A DNA stretch of 35,698 nt from Synergistales bacterium (GTDB lineage: Bacteria > Synergistota > Synergistia > Synergistales > Aminiphilaceae), in contig JAIPGA010000020.1 in the NCBI GenBank assembly GCA_021736445.1, positions 1-35,698 of the forward strand, given 5' to 3'. Under the pieces are notes generated by a model that was not told the DNA's origin, made no database searches, and saw only the letters and a list, made by a program, of their open reading frames with translations. Both the position numbers and the translations under genes were made by a program. Below are positions 16,722 through 24,879 of the stretch, one piece after another; within the stretch, counting starts at the first letter, position 1, and each line of letters opens with the position of its first letter.

Positions 16722-17498
16722 ATGGACGAACGGGAACTGCGGCTGCTGGCGGAGAAACTGCAGAGCGGGGAGATCACGATCAGGAGCTTTGTGGATGCTC
16801 TGAAGGGGCTCCCCTTCAAGGATCTGGGAGAGGTCAAGCTGGATACCCACAGAGCCCTGCGGAACGGCTTCCCCGAGATTATCTACTGTCCCGGCAAGTC
16901 GCCTGGACAGCTGGAGCGCATTGCCGCGACCCTCGGCGAGGGGGGAGGCAATGCGCTTTTTTCGCGCATCGACAAGGAGCAATACGAACGGGTGCGTTCG
17001 CTGCTCCCCGGTCTGGAGTATCTCGAAAACGCCGGGATGGCCCGGCTCTGGCGGCAGAGGGACGTGGCGGAGAGGGGCCGGGTGCTCGTGGTCACCGGGG
17101 GCAGCAGCGATGTCCCCGTGGCCGAGGAGGCGGCCGTCACTGCGGAGACCATGGGCTGTACGGTGCGGCGGGTCTTCGACGTCGGTGTGGCGGGGCTGCA
17201 CCGGCTGCTGGCCAATCTCGACGCCATCTTTGAGGCCCGGGTCATCGTCGCCATTGCCGGGATGGACGGTGCTCTGCCCAGTGTCGTGGCGGGGATCGCC
17301 TCCTGTCCGGTGGTCGCCGTGCCCACCAGTGTGGGATACGGCGCGGCCCTGGGAGGGATCGCGCCGCTGCTGACGATGCTCAACTCCTGCGCGCTGGGTG
17401 TGACGGTGGTGAATATCGACAACGGTATCGGTGCGGGATACGCGGCGGCACTGATGGTGGATCACGACTCTACGGGGAGGGAAGGATCGGCTTCATGA
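16722..17498 (+). CDS. larB: LarB: NaAD carboxylase/hydrolase of nickel-pincer cofactor synthesis
   Basis: The 258-residue product matches LarB, a relative of PurE that carboxylates the pyridinium ring of nicotinic acid adenine dinucleotide and releases AMP. The N-terminal half has FPEIIYCPGKSP, and the PurE-like half begins at VVTGGSSDVPVAEEA and runs through AGMDGALPSVVAG and VPTSVGYG to the C-terminal GIGAGYAAA. Length and motifs are normal. A weak GGAG precedes the ATG at 16722. It overlaps larC1 by an ATGA, which suggests translational coupling. Confidence 0.93.
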   Translation: MDERELRLLAEKLQSGEITIRSFVDALKGLPFKDLGEVKLDTHRALRNGFPEIIYCPGKSPGQLERIAATLGEGGGNALFSRIDKEQYERVRSLLPGLEYLENAGMARLWRQRDVAERGRVLVVTGGSSDVPVAEEAAVTAETMGCTVRRVFDVGVAGLHRLLANLDAIFEARVIVAIAGMDGALPSVVAGIASCPVVAVPTSVGYGAALGGIAPLLTMLNSCALGVTVVNIDNGIGAGYAAALMVDHDSTGREGSAS

Positions 17499-18343
17499 AT
17501 ACTGTCCTCTATCTCAACTGTTTTTCCGGTATCAGCGGCGATATGGTGCTGGGCGCCCTCCTGGATATCCTGGGGGAGCGGGAGCTGCAGCCCTTCCTCG
17601 AGGGGCTGGCGCTGGAGGGATACGGCGTGACGGTGCGGCAGGCGAAGAAGGCGGGCATCGCGGGACTGGATGTGCAGGTCCACGCCGAGGAGGCCCATCC
17701 GCATCGGGGGCTGCGGGATGTGCTGGATATCCTGGAGCAGAGCGAGCTGAGCCCCTTTGTGCAGGAGAAGGCCGGGGCCGCCTTCCGTCTGATGGCCGAC
17801 GCCGAGGGCGTCGTCCACGGCATGCCGCCGGAGGAGGTGCACTTCCACGAGGTCGGCGCCGTGGATTCCATCGTGGATATCGTCGGCGCCTGTGCCCTGA
17901 TGGAAGCCCTGCAGCCCGCGGCGGTTGTCGCCTCGGCCGTCAATGTGGGGTCCGGTACAGTGCACTGCGCCCACGGCGAGTTCCCCGTTCCGGCCCCGGC
18001 GACACTGAAACTCCTGGAGGGAATCCCCGTCTATGCCAGGGGCGAGGCCATGGAACGCACCACTCCCACCGGTGCGGTGCTGCTGCGGACCTTTGCCGAT
18101 CGCTACGGACTGCTGCCCCGGGGTGTGGTGGCCGCCACCGGCTATGGTCTGGGCGACCGCGATTCGGACCTGCCCAACCTGCTGCAGGGGGTGTTGCTGG
18201 AGGCCTCCGGGCATACCCAGGGCCGGGAGGAACACCACGGCCATCCGCAGGAACACGCCGGGCATCAACACGGCCATCCCCACGAGCATCCCCACAGTCA
18301 CGACCATCACCACGGAGGGGAACACGACGCCCCGGCAGAGTAA
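17495..18343 (+). CDS. larC1: LarC1: N-terminal half of nickel insertase, with His-rich tail
   Basis: The 282-residue product is the N-terminal LarC domain (DUF111 family), which with LarC2 inserts nickel into the pincer cofactor in a CTP-dependent reaction. Hallmarks are CFSGISGDM (about residues 9-17), EEVHFHEVGAVDSIVDIVG and TTPTGAVLL. Instead of continuing into the CTP-binding domain it ends in a His-rich tail (about residues 237-282) that probably binds or stores nickel. In Lactobacillus plantarum LarC1 and LarC2 arise by programmed frameshifting from one locus; here the second half is a separate gene 2.2 kb downstream, with another gene between. Confidence 0.9.
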   Translation: MNTVLYLNCFSGISGDMVLGALLDILGERELQPFLEGLALEGYGVTVRQAKKAGIAGLDVQVHAEEAHPHRGLRDVLDILEQSELSPFVQEKAGAAFRLMADAEGVVHGMPPEEVHFHEVGAVDSIVDIVGACALMEALQPAAVVASAVNVGSGTVHCAHGEFPVPAPATLKLLEGIPVYARGEAMERTTPTGAVLLRTFADRYGLLPRGVVAATGYGLGDRDSDLPNLLQGVLLEASGHTQGREEHHGHPQEHAGHQHGHPHEHPHSHDHHHGGEHDAPAE

Positions 18344-18664
18344 GAGGCGAATCCGGGCTTTCCCCGGCAGCCGATAGATGGAGTCAGCCCGTCTGCGGCG
18401 CAGCGTCTGCGTGACGCAACGCGAAAAGCAGCCCCCCAGCGGGGTGTCTGCAGCCGCAGGCGGGGAGGGACATCTCTCGCCCGTCACAGCCCACAATGGT
18501 TGGCCTGGGAGATCGGTACGATCTGTTGCCGCTGTCACACCGCAGCGGAACGGTGCGGAACGAGCAGAAAGGGGGTATGGGTGGAGGGAGACATCCCGTC
18601 TGACGGAAACAGAAGTGATTGAGCCAAAATGAAGAGTTTCGAATCCCAGGAGGTGTATACGGTA
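18344..18664 (+). other. Leader/intergenic region before the 596-residue gene
   Basis: No gene is supported. Several potential stems are visible: GCGTC/GACGC (18403-18407/18413-18417), CCCC/GGGG within GCAG/CTGC (18428-18451), and the inverted repeat AGATCG-GTA-CGATCT (18510-18524). The length is unusual for a gap inside an otherwise tightly packed block and suggests a regulated leader or a promoter. It does not match a cobalamin or NiCo riboswitch as far as I can tell. Confidence 0.4.
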
Positions 18665-20455
18665 ATGCAAAAGGAGATCTATGCCGCCATCGCGGCGTCC
18701 AATACCTTTGTAGAGAACACCACAAGCGACCGTCTCGAGGCGATCACCAAGGGCCACGGCATGCTGAACCTCGCCGTCTACAGCGCGGCGAACGCGATGA
18801 CCGAGGAGATCCTCAACGGCAGGAGCACCAAGCTCTCCGACGCCAATATGGAGTATCTGCCGGTGGACTGCATCATGGACAAGGGGATCGAGGCCGCCAA
18901 GGAGGCCGGCGCCGACGCCGCCAACGCGGCGCTGATCGTCGCGGTCTTTCTGAACCTCGCCGGCACCGCCTCCAGAGCAGGCGTCCCGGCGGGGAACCGC
19001 AAGCTCGGCTCCATGGCCAGAATGAAGGCCGGTGCGAGCAGAGCCGGTGTCCAGGCGATCCCCACCTCGAAGCTGACCAACAAGATCTCCGCCTTCCCGG
19101 CGGTGAAAGCCATCTACGACGCCATCGACAAGGGCGAGATCACCCGCTTCAATGGCGCCGACGTACCGCCCTTCGTGGCAGGCGGCGCCGTCTACGGGCA
19201 TAGCGTGCTCGGTGAGGACATGATCTATGCCGACATCACCCTGAAGGGGACCAAGGTGGGCGTGGAGGCCATGTTCCGGGCCTACCAGAACGTGGGCATC
19301 AACCCCAATCCCTGGCTGTCGGCGGCGCTGGCCGCTGCAGCGACGCTGGAGATCGTCAACCCCGACGGCATGATCGGCGAGGAGTACGGCGAGTTCTTTG
19401 TCCAGGGGACGGGCTATCTGGCCGGCAAGGGCGCCGCCGAGGCGGCCGGCTTGCCGGAGAAGCTCCACCTCCGCGGTACCGGCGAGGAGTTCGACACGGC
19501 TTCCCTCATCGGTGACCTGGGCATGATCCTCAAGGACGTGGGCGCTCCGACCGTTGTTGGGATGATGACCTTCAACGAGATGATGGCCGCCTTCCAGGAA
19601 GGCCCGATGATCGGCGCGGGTTTCGGCGCCGGCCCGGTCAACCCGCCGCTGGCCCATCTGGTGGGGGACTGCATCTGCGCCGCCAAGAAGCTCATCGACA
19701 CCGAGGGCGACAAGGACGCCGCCGCCGACATGATCCGGGAGATGAAGCTCAACGAGTGGATCGATCCCGAGATCTCGGCCTTCTCCGGCAACACGGTGGC
19801 CCACAAGGCCGAACAGGTGCGGCGCGGCCCCGTGACCTCGGCGGTGATCATGGGCACCCAGGGAATCCGCAACAACATGGAGTACCGGCTGGCCAAGTAT
19901 GCCCTGGACGAGCTTGAAGCCGGCAAGGATCTCAAGGATATCTGCTACGACATCGACGTGAAGCGCCAGGAGAAGGTGGAGCAGCGTACCGGTATGATTC
20001 TGGGCGGGCTCTTCGGCAAGGAGATCGGCATCAAGTTCAGTAAGCTGAAGGGCGGCGCCCGCCGCAGCCATCCCTTCGCCGAGACCTTCTGGGGCTTCGA
20101 CGCCGATATCGACGCCGTTGTCACCGTGGACGGCAAGGAATTCAAGATCGAAGGCCTGTCCCACAAGACGGTGCCCGATGTGGTGCTCAACAAGAAGTCC
20201 GACTGGACCATTCCTATCACGGTGGCTTCCGTGGCGGCCCAGGAGCTCATGTACATCGGCTGCTGCACGGTGAACGTGGTGATCCCCGCCGCTGTGGCGG
20301 CGACCTCCGGCAAGATGGGCTGGAAGGACGCCGGCAAGTACGCCGAGAAGGGCGCCAGCATCACCAACGCCATCCCCGGCGCCAAGGACAAGGCCCGCGA
20401 GGTGGCCCGTCTGGCCGTGCGTCTCATGCAGGATATGGAGGACGTCAAAGAGTAG
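18665..20455 (+). CDS. Unrecognised 596-residue protein inside the lar locus
   Basis: I do not recognise this family. The ATG at 18665 is chosen because an excellent AGGAGGTG lies 9 bases upstream; an in-frame ATG at 18629 has no such site. The protein is rich in Ala and Gly with no signal peptide or clear membrane helix, so it is probably a cytoplasmic enzyme. Candidate metal or catalytic residues are histidines in [27 protein letters not shown] and EGLSHKTV and the Cys pair in YIGCCTVN. It shows none of the LarA signatures I know. The strong ribosome site, consistent use of GC-ending codons and a stable hairpin after the stop suggest high expression. Its place between larC1 and larC2 suggests it uses or helps build the nickel-pincer cofactor; that is inference. 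Confidence 0.7.
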   Translation: MQKEIYAAIAASNTFVENTTSDRLEAITKGHGMLNLAVYSAANAMTEEILNGRSTKLSDANMEYLPVDCIMDKGIEAAKEAGADAANAALIVAVFLNLAGTASRAGVPAGNRKLGSMARMKAGASRAGVQAIPTSKLTNKISAFPAVKAIYDAIDKGEITRFNGADVPPFVAGGAVYGHSVLGEDMIYADITLKGTKVGVEAMFRAYQNVGINPNPWLSAALAAAATLEIVNPDGMIGEEYGEFFVQGTGYLAGKGAAEAAGLPEKLHLRGTGEEFDTASLIGDLGMILKDVGAPTVVGMMTFNEMMAAFQEGPMIGAGFGAGPVNPPLAHLVGDCICAAKKLIDTEGDKDAAADMIREMKLNEWIDPEISAFSGNTVAHKAEQVRRGPVTSAVIMGTQGIRNNMEYRLAKYALDELEAGKDLKDICYDIDVKRQEKVEQRTGMILGGLFGKEIGIKFSKLKGGARRSHPFAETFWGFDADIDAVVTVDGKEFKIEGLSHKTVPDVVLNKKSDWTIPITVASVAAQELMYIGCCTVNVVIPAAVAATSGKMGWKDAGKYAEKGASITNAIPGAKDKAREVARLAVRLMQDMEDVKE

Positions 20456-20469
20456 GAACGCTATGGTGG

Positions 20470-20497
20470 AAGGAGGGGGCCGGATGGCCCCCTCCTT
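20470..20497 (+). terminator. 12-base-pair hairpin between the 596-residue gene and larC2
   Basis: AAGGAGGGGGCC (20470-20481) pairs perfectly with GGCCCCCTCCTT (20486-20497) around a GGAT loop, 15 bases after the stop codon. The T-run is short, so it may act as a partial terminator or as an RNA-stabilising hairpin that raises the upstream message above larC2 and the genes beyond. Confidence 0.65.
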
Positions 20498-20525
20498 TGC
20501 TGCCTGCAAGAGAGATGGGGTGTCC

Positions 20526-21044
20526 ATGCTACTGCTGGTCAATGCCGACAACATTTCCGGTGAGGGGCTTCCCTACCTGATCGACGGACTGATGGACCGT
20601 GGTGCGGCGAGTGTCCATGCCGTTCCGGCCGTTACCAAGAAGGGGCGCAGCGAGTTCCTCTTCTTTATCGATGCGCCCCGGAGCTGTCTGCAAGCCCTGG
20701 GGGCCTTTCTGGCGCTGGAGCTGGACACGTTGGGCATGAGGGTCATCGAGCCGGAGCATGTGCCCTTCACGCCCGTACGGCACAGGGTGGTCGGCGTTGC
20801 GGCGGAAGGTCTCCGGGGAGCCTCACTGGAGGTGCGCGTCAAGGAGACCCGGGGAACCGACGGCGCGCGTTCCTGCAAGGCCGAGTACGATGACCTGGAG
20901 CGGGTGCTGCAGAGCGGCATGGCCGACCCCCCTCTCTCCTTCAAGATCGTGAAGTCCGCCGTGGAGCTTGCCGTCATGAGCGGCGAGCCGGTCCATGTGG
21001 GCGGACTGGGTTTTACCCCGCCTGAAGAAACCGAAGGGGCGTAA
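20526..21044 (+). CDS. larC2: LarC2: CTP-binding half of nickel insertase
   Basis: The 172-residue product corresponds to the C-terminal LarC domain, which binds CTP and manganese and carries out cyclometallation. Matching blocks are VNADNISGEGLPYLIDGLMDRGA (read in parts), VTKKGR (about residues 37-42) and EYDDLERV near residue 120. The longer frame from 20463 would run through the 12-base-pair hairpin, so the ATG at 20526 is preferred; GTG at 20520 is an alternative. It follows the unknown 596-residue gene and precedes the methylene-H4MPT dehydrogenase gene by 40 bases, linking the nickel block to the one-carbon block. Confidence 0.83.
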   Translation: MLLLVNADNISGEGLPYLIDGLMDRGAASVHAVPAVTKKGRSEFLFFIDAPRSCLQALGAFLALELDTLGMRVIEPEHVPFTPVRHRVVGVAAEGLRGASLEVRVKETRGTDGARSCKAEYDDLERVLQSGMADPPLSFKIVKSAVELAVMSGEPVHVGGLGFTPPEETEGA

Positions 21045-21084
21045 TCCCTTGCCGGGCGGAGAAACGGGAAGGAGCGATGCAGCG

Positions 21085-21948
21085 GTGAAAAAGATTCTGC
21101 TTCAGCTGGATACCGACATACAGCCCAGTGTGTTCGACGCGGTGACGGCCTACGACGGCGGCGCCGACGCCCTCCTGCAGCATGGAGGGATCACGCCGGA
21201 GAACGCCGTGCCCCTGGTGCACGGGGTGATGTTCACCCGGGGCGGCGAGAAGTCGAAAAACAGCGCCGTCTTTGTGGGCGGCTCCGATGTGGCCGCCGGC
21301 GAGGCGGTGATGGAGGCCGTCAAGGGCGCCTTCTTCGGGCCGGTGCGCAACTCGGTGATGCTCGATTCCAACGGCTGCAACACCACCGCCGCGGCGGCCG
21401 TGGCCAAGCTGGTCGGCGTGGCGGACGTGAAGGACCGGAAGGTCGTTGTGCTGGCCGGAACCGGCCCGGTGGGACAGCGTGCGGCGGGCTTCTTCGCAGG
21501 CGAGGGCGCCAGGGTCACCCTCACCTCCCGGAGCATGGAGAAGGCACAGAGGGCCTGCGATCAGGTGAACAGGCGTTTCGACAGCAATGTGGAAGCGGCC
21601 GAGGTGAACGACGAAGCCTCCACCGCCGCCGTGCTGGAAGGCGCCGTAGCGGTGCTGGCCACCGGGGCCGCCGGAACGATGCTGCTCCCCGAATCGATCT
21701 GGAAGGGCCACGCCACCCTGAAGGCTTTGGGCGATCTCAACGCCGTACCGCCTTCGGGGATCGAGAACATCAAGCCCCACTGGAACGGCAAGGATAAGGA
21801 CGGCCAGATCATCTTCGGCCCCATCGGTGTGGGCGGTTTGAAGATGAAGGTTCAGCGGGAGTGCGTGGCCCGGCTCTTCGGGAGCAACGAACTGGTGCTG
21901 GATGCCGGTGAGGTCTACGATATCGTGAAGGAGCTCAAAAACGACTGA
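21085..21948 (+). CDS. mtdA: NAD(P)-dependent methylene-H4MPT dehydrogenase, MtdA type
   Basis: The 287-residue product closely follows the MtdA/MtdC family, which oxidises methylene-H4MPT (or methylene-H4F) to the methenyl form with NAD(P)+. Seen motifs are QLDTDIQPSVFD, YDGGAD, MLDSNGCNTTAAAA and the nucleotide-binding loop LAGTGPVGQRAAG (about residues 119-131), then DLNAVPPSGI and GVGGLKMK. The length equals MtdA of Methylorubrum. The GTG start is set by GAAGGAG upstream; an earlier GTG-type extension has no family match. NAD versus NADP preference cannot be read with confidence. It opens the H4MPT block and would pass its product to Mch (33255). Confidence 0.88.
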   Translation: MKKILLQLDTDIQPSVFDAVTAYDGGADALLQHGGITPENAVPLVHGVMFTRGGEKSKNSAVFVGGSDVAAGEAVMEAVKGAFFGPVRNSVMLDSNGCNTTAAAAVAKLVGVADVKDRKVVVLAGTGPVGQRAAGFFAGEGARVTLTSRSMEKAQRACDQVNRRFDSNVEAAEVNDEASTAAVLEGAVAVLATGAAGTMLLPESIWKGHATLKALGDLNAVPPSGIENIKPHWNGKDKDGQIIFGPIGVGGLKMKVQRECVARLFGSNELVLDAGEVYDIVKELKND

Positions 21949-21955
21949 CCTGCCT

Positions 21956-21976
21956 GCCTGCCGCGGAGAGGCAGGC
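21956..21976 (+). other. Small hairpin after mtdA
   Basis: GCCTGCC (21956-21962) pairs with GGCAGGC (21970-21976). There is no T-run. It may be a weak terminator or processing site in the 63-base gap before the ATP-grasp gene. Confidence 0.35.
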
Positions 21977-22011
21977 CTGGACGTCGGCCCACAGAGGCGC
22001 GTGTAGCCGCC

Positions 22012-23172
22012 GTGTCCCCTGCCGATGCTCCCCTCCTTCTGGTGGGATTCAGCATCAGGGCGATGGCCTGCTCCGCCGCGATCGCGGGATACCGCCGGAT
22101 CACGGCGGTGGACGCCTTCGGCGACAGCGACCTCCACGGCTGCGCCCGCACCGTCTCCACGGGACGCGATCTGGGGATGCCCTTCTGCGACCAGGCGCTG
22201 CGTTCCGCCTGTGCGGGGATCCCGCGGCGCTGGTTCGCCTACGGTGGAGGGATGGAGCATCGTCCCGACCTGGTGGCGGAGCTCGCCGGGGGAGCTGGTC
22301 TGCTGGGCAACCCGCCGGAGGTCCTCCGGCGGGTTCGTGATCTCCGGCGGCTCCACCGTGTCTGCCGGGAGGAGGATATCCCCGTACCGGCCACGCTGCA
22401 CCCTCCGCAGGACAGCTGTCCCAGAGACGGTGCCTGGCTGCGCAAGCGGACCGCTTCGGCAGCGGGGGCCGGTGTGTGCGGGGATGACGGGGGTTCTCTC
22501 CGGGAGGGCGAGGTCTTTCAGCGGCATGTCCCGGGGCGGGTGATCTCCTGTGCCTTCCTGGCCGCTCCCGAGGGGGTGCGGCTCCTGGGGGTCACCGAAC
22601 AGCTGGTGGGGCGGGAGGCCTTCGGCGCTTCGGGGTTTCTCTGGTGCGGGAATGTCACGCCCCTGCCGGGGAAAAGCGAAATGGTGCGGTGGGTTGCGGA
22701 GCACTGCCGGCGCTACGCCGGGGCGCTCACCGGAAGGTTCGGTCTGGTGGGGCTGAACGGCATCGACTTGGTGCTTCCCCCCGCGGGACCGCCGGTGCTT
22801 CTGGAGGTGAACCCCCGCTTTACGGGCTCTATGGAACTCTTTGACGTTCCGGACAGACCGCTTTTCGGGCTCCACAGTGCGGCCTGTCTGGAGGGGGAGC
22901 TGCCTGATGCGGGTCCTTGGGAGGAAGGGGGGCTCTTCAGGGGGAAGGCCGTCGTCTATGCCCGCAGACCCTGCCGTGCCCCCGGTACGGATGAATGGCG
23001 CCGGCGGGGGCGGCGGGACATCCCCTGGAAGGGGGACCGTTTCGCGTCCGGTGAGCCCATCTGCACCGTTCTGGCCTCGGCTCCCGATGGGGCGGGCTGT
23101 CTGAACGGACTGGAGCGTCAGGCGGAGGATGTCTACCGCGAGATGCTGTGTCTCCGGGATGGTGCGGGCTGA
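22012..23172 (+). CDS. ATP-grasp protein of the H4MPT/methanofuran cluster
   Basis: The 386-residue product resembles the predicted ATP-grasp ligases that accompany H4MPT genes in methylotrophs and archaea. It starts with LLLVGFSIRAMACSA and AVDAFGDSD, a Rossmann-like N-domain typical of that group. Near residues 250-275 it has the ATP-grasp metal-binding core GLVGLNGIDLVL...LLEVNPRFTGSMEL. ATP-grasp enzymes join a carboxylate to an amine, so glutamate addition to the methanofuran or H4MPT side chain is a reasonable guess, not proven. The GTG start at 22012 lacks a good ribosome site and could be a few codons off. The fwdD gene follows after 49 bases. Confidence 0.75.
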   Translation: MSPADAPLLLVGFSIRAMACSAAIAGYRRITAVDAFGDSDLHGCARTVSTGRDLGMPFCDQALRSACAGIPRRWFAYGGGMEHRPDLVAELAGGAGLLGNPPEVLRRVRDLRRLHRVCREEDIPVPATLHPPQDSCPRDGAWLRKRTASAAGAGVCGDDGGSLREGEVFQRHVPGRVISCAFLAAPEGVRLLGVTEQLVGREAFGASGFLWCGNVTPLPGKSEMVRWVAEHCRRYAGALTGRFGLVGLNGIDLVLPPAGPPVLLEVNPRFTGSMELFDVPDRPLFGLHSAACLEGELPDAGPWEEGGLFRGKAVVYARRPCRAPGTDEWRRRGRRDIPWKGDRFASGEPICTVLASAPDGAGCLNGLERQAEDVYREMLCLRDGAG

Positions 23173-23221
23173 TGCCTCTCAGGATTGCCAAGGAAGAGCG
23201 GGAAGGAGGAACCAGACCACT

Positions 23222-23572
23222 ATGGCTGATGTGGATACTGCCCGTCGGTTCGTGCTCGTCACGGGACGGACGCCTGGGCAGACCAGAGGGATGCACCGGG
23301 GGAAGACCACCGACGAGTACCGGGAGGCCGTCTCGGTGGTGCAGCTGCACCCCGAGGCCCTGTCGGTGCTGGGTGTTCGGGAGGGGCAGACGCTTCTGCT
23401 GCGCACCGCCGCCGGCGAGGAAAGCTTCACGGTCCGGACGGACAGCGGGCTGCCCCGGGACATGGTGTTCGTCCCCATGGGTCCGGCGGCGAACACCCTG
23501 GTGCCCCCGGAGACGGCGGGGTGCGGGATGCCGTCCTTCAAGGGGCTTGCCGTGGAGGTGATCCCGCAATGA
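23222..23572 (+). CDS. fwdD: Formylmethanofuran dehydrogenase subunit D (molybdopterin-dinucleotide-binding)
   Basis: The 116-residue product matches archaeal FwdD/FmdD: GRTPGQTRG near the start, TDEYREAVSVVQLHPE, then MVFVPMGPAANTLV, and finally GMPSFKGLAVEV. In archaea FwdD folds with FwdB to hold the tungsto- or molybdo-bispterin cofactor. GGAAGGAGG lies before the ATG at 23222, and the longer frame is rejected because the family starts at this point. It overlaps fwdB by ATGA. As far as I know the formyltransferase/hydrolase complex of methylotrophic Proteobacteria has no FwdD, so this subunit argues for a redox-active complex. Confidence 0.88.
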   Translation: MADVDTARRFVLVTGRTPGQTRGMHRGKTTDEYREAVSVVQLHPEALSVLGVREGQTLLLRTAAGEESFTVRTDSGLPRDMVFVPMGPAANTLVPPETAGCGMPSFKGLAVEVIPQ

Positions 23573-24879
23573 AAGAGATCAACAATGCTGTCTGCACCTT
23601 CTGCGGTTGCCTCTGCGACGATATCGCCGTGGTCCTGGGTGATGACGGCGGCGTGCGGGTGAAGGGCGCCTGCACCAACGGGAAGGGGCACATCGAGGGC
23701 TACGACGCCGCACCGGTCTCTCCCATGGTCCGGGGGGAGCCTGTCTCCTGGGACCAGGCACTGGACGAGGCCGCGGCGATCCTCGGTGACGCCGAAAGCC
23801 CGCTGATCTACGGCCTCAGCTCCACGGCCTCGGAGGCCCAGCGGAGATGCGTGGCCCTGGCCGACCGGATCGGTGCGGCCATCGACACCACCTCCTCGGT
23901 CTGCCACGGTCCCACGGGGATCGCCATGCAGAACTTCGGCGAGCCCACCTGCAGCCTCGGCGAGGTGTTGAACCGGGCGGACCTGCTGCTCTTCTGGGGC
24001 TGCAACCCCGCCGTGGCCCACACCAGGCACTTCACCCGCTACTCGCTGATGCCCAGGGGACGGTTCACCCCCAGGGGGAGGAAGGACCGGAGGATGATCC
24101 TCGCGGATGTCCGGCGGACACCCAGCGCGAACGCCGCCGACCGCTTCCTGCAGGTGGAGCAGGGGAGCGACTACGAGGTGCTGGGTGCCTTGCGGGCGCT
24201 GGTGCAGGGGAAAAGGGTCCGTGCCGATTCGGTGGGCGGCGTGCCCCTGGAGGAGCTCGGCGCCCTGGCCGAGGAGCTCGGGAGCTGCCGCTACGGTGCG
24301 GCCTTCTTCGGCATGGGGCTCACCATGACCTCCGGGCGGGATCTCAACATCGGGCAGTACTTCTCGCTGGTCCGTGATCTCAACGCCCACACCCGTTTTT
24401 CGGTGGTCGCCCTGCGGGGCCACGGCAACGTGGCCGGCGCCGATGCGGTGATGACCTGGCAGACCGGCTACCCCTTCGCCGTCAGCCTGGCCGGCGGCGT
24501 GCCCACCTACGGACCCGGCGAGTTCACCGCCGTGGACATGCTGTCGCGGAGGGAGGCCGACGCGGCGCTGGTTGTCGCCTCGGATCCCGGGGCGCACTTC
24601 CCGGCCGGAGCGGTCCGGGGGCTGGAGGGGATCCCCAGAGTGGTGATGGACCCTGTCGTTTCGCTCACCGCACAGGACGCCACGGTCTACCTGCCCACCG
24701 CCCAGTACGGCGTGGACGCCGAGGGGACCTACTACCGGATGGACGGGGTGCCCATCCGGACCCGTGCCTTCCGGGAACGGCTGCGCCCCACCGATGAAGA
24801 GGTCTTTGACGGTGTCCTGGAGCGGCTCCACGGCGGCCGGGTGGAGTCGACGACACCGATTGAGGAGGTGCAGCGATGA
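23569..24879 (+). CDS. fwdB: Formylmethanofuran dehydrogenase subunit B (W/Mo catalytic subunit)
   Basis: The 436-residue product is the catalytic subunit that interconverts CO2 and formate in formylmethanofuran dehydrogenase. It keeps the [4Fe-4S] motif Cys9-x2-Cys12-x3-Cys16 with Cys35, and the metal-ligand Cys112 in SSVCHGPTG, the counterpart of the W/Mo-binding Cys or Sec in methanogens. Further family blocks are LLFWGCNPAVAHTRH, FFGMGLTMTSGR, LRGHGNVAG, ASDPGAHFP and DAEGTYYRMDGVPI. In the hydrolytic FhcB of methylotrophs these ligand residues are reported lost. GGAGGTGATC precedes the ATG at 23569; a start at 23521 would only lengthen the overlap with fwdD. It overlaps fwdA by ATGA. Which metal is used cannot be told. 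Confidence 0.92.
   Translation: MKEINNAVCTFCGCLCDDIAVVLGDDGGVRVKGACTNGKGHIEGYDAAPVSPMVRGEPVSWDQALDEAAAILGDAESPLIYGLSSTASEAQRRCVALADRIGAAIDTTSSVCHGPTGIAMQNFGEPTCSLGEVLNRADLLLFWGCNPAVAHTRHFTRYSLMPRGRFTPRGRKDRRMILADVRRTPSANAADRFLQVEQGSDYEVLGALRALVQGKRVRADSVGGVPLEELGALAEELGSCRYGAAFFGMGLTMTSGRDLNIGQYFSLVRDLNAHTRFSVVALRGHGNVAGADAVMTWQTGYPFAVSLAGGVPTYGPGEFTAVDMLSRREADAALVVASDPGAHFPAGAVRGLEGIPRVVMDPVVSLTAQDATVYLPTAQYGVDAEGTYYRMDGVPIRTRAFRERLRPTDEEVFDGVLERLHGGRVESTTPIEEVQR

Noticed and set aside
18665-20455. The 596-residue protein as LarA (lactate racemase)
   Set aside because: None of the LarA signature segments I know are present and it is about 170 residues too long.
17462-20554. A 1030-codon open frame on the minus strand
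   Set aside because: It is antisense to larC1 and the 596-residue gene, low in complexity and has no ribosome site; the plus-strand genes explain the region.
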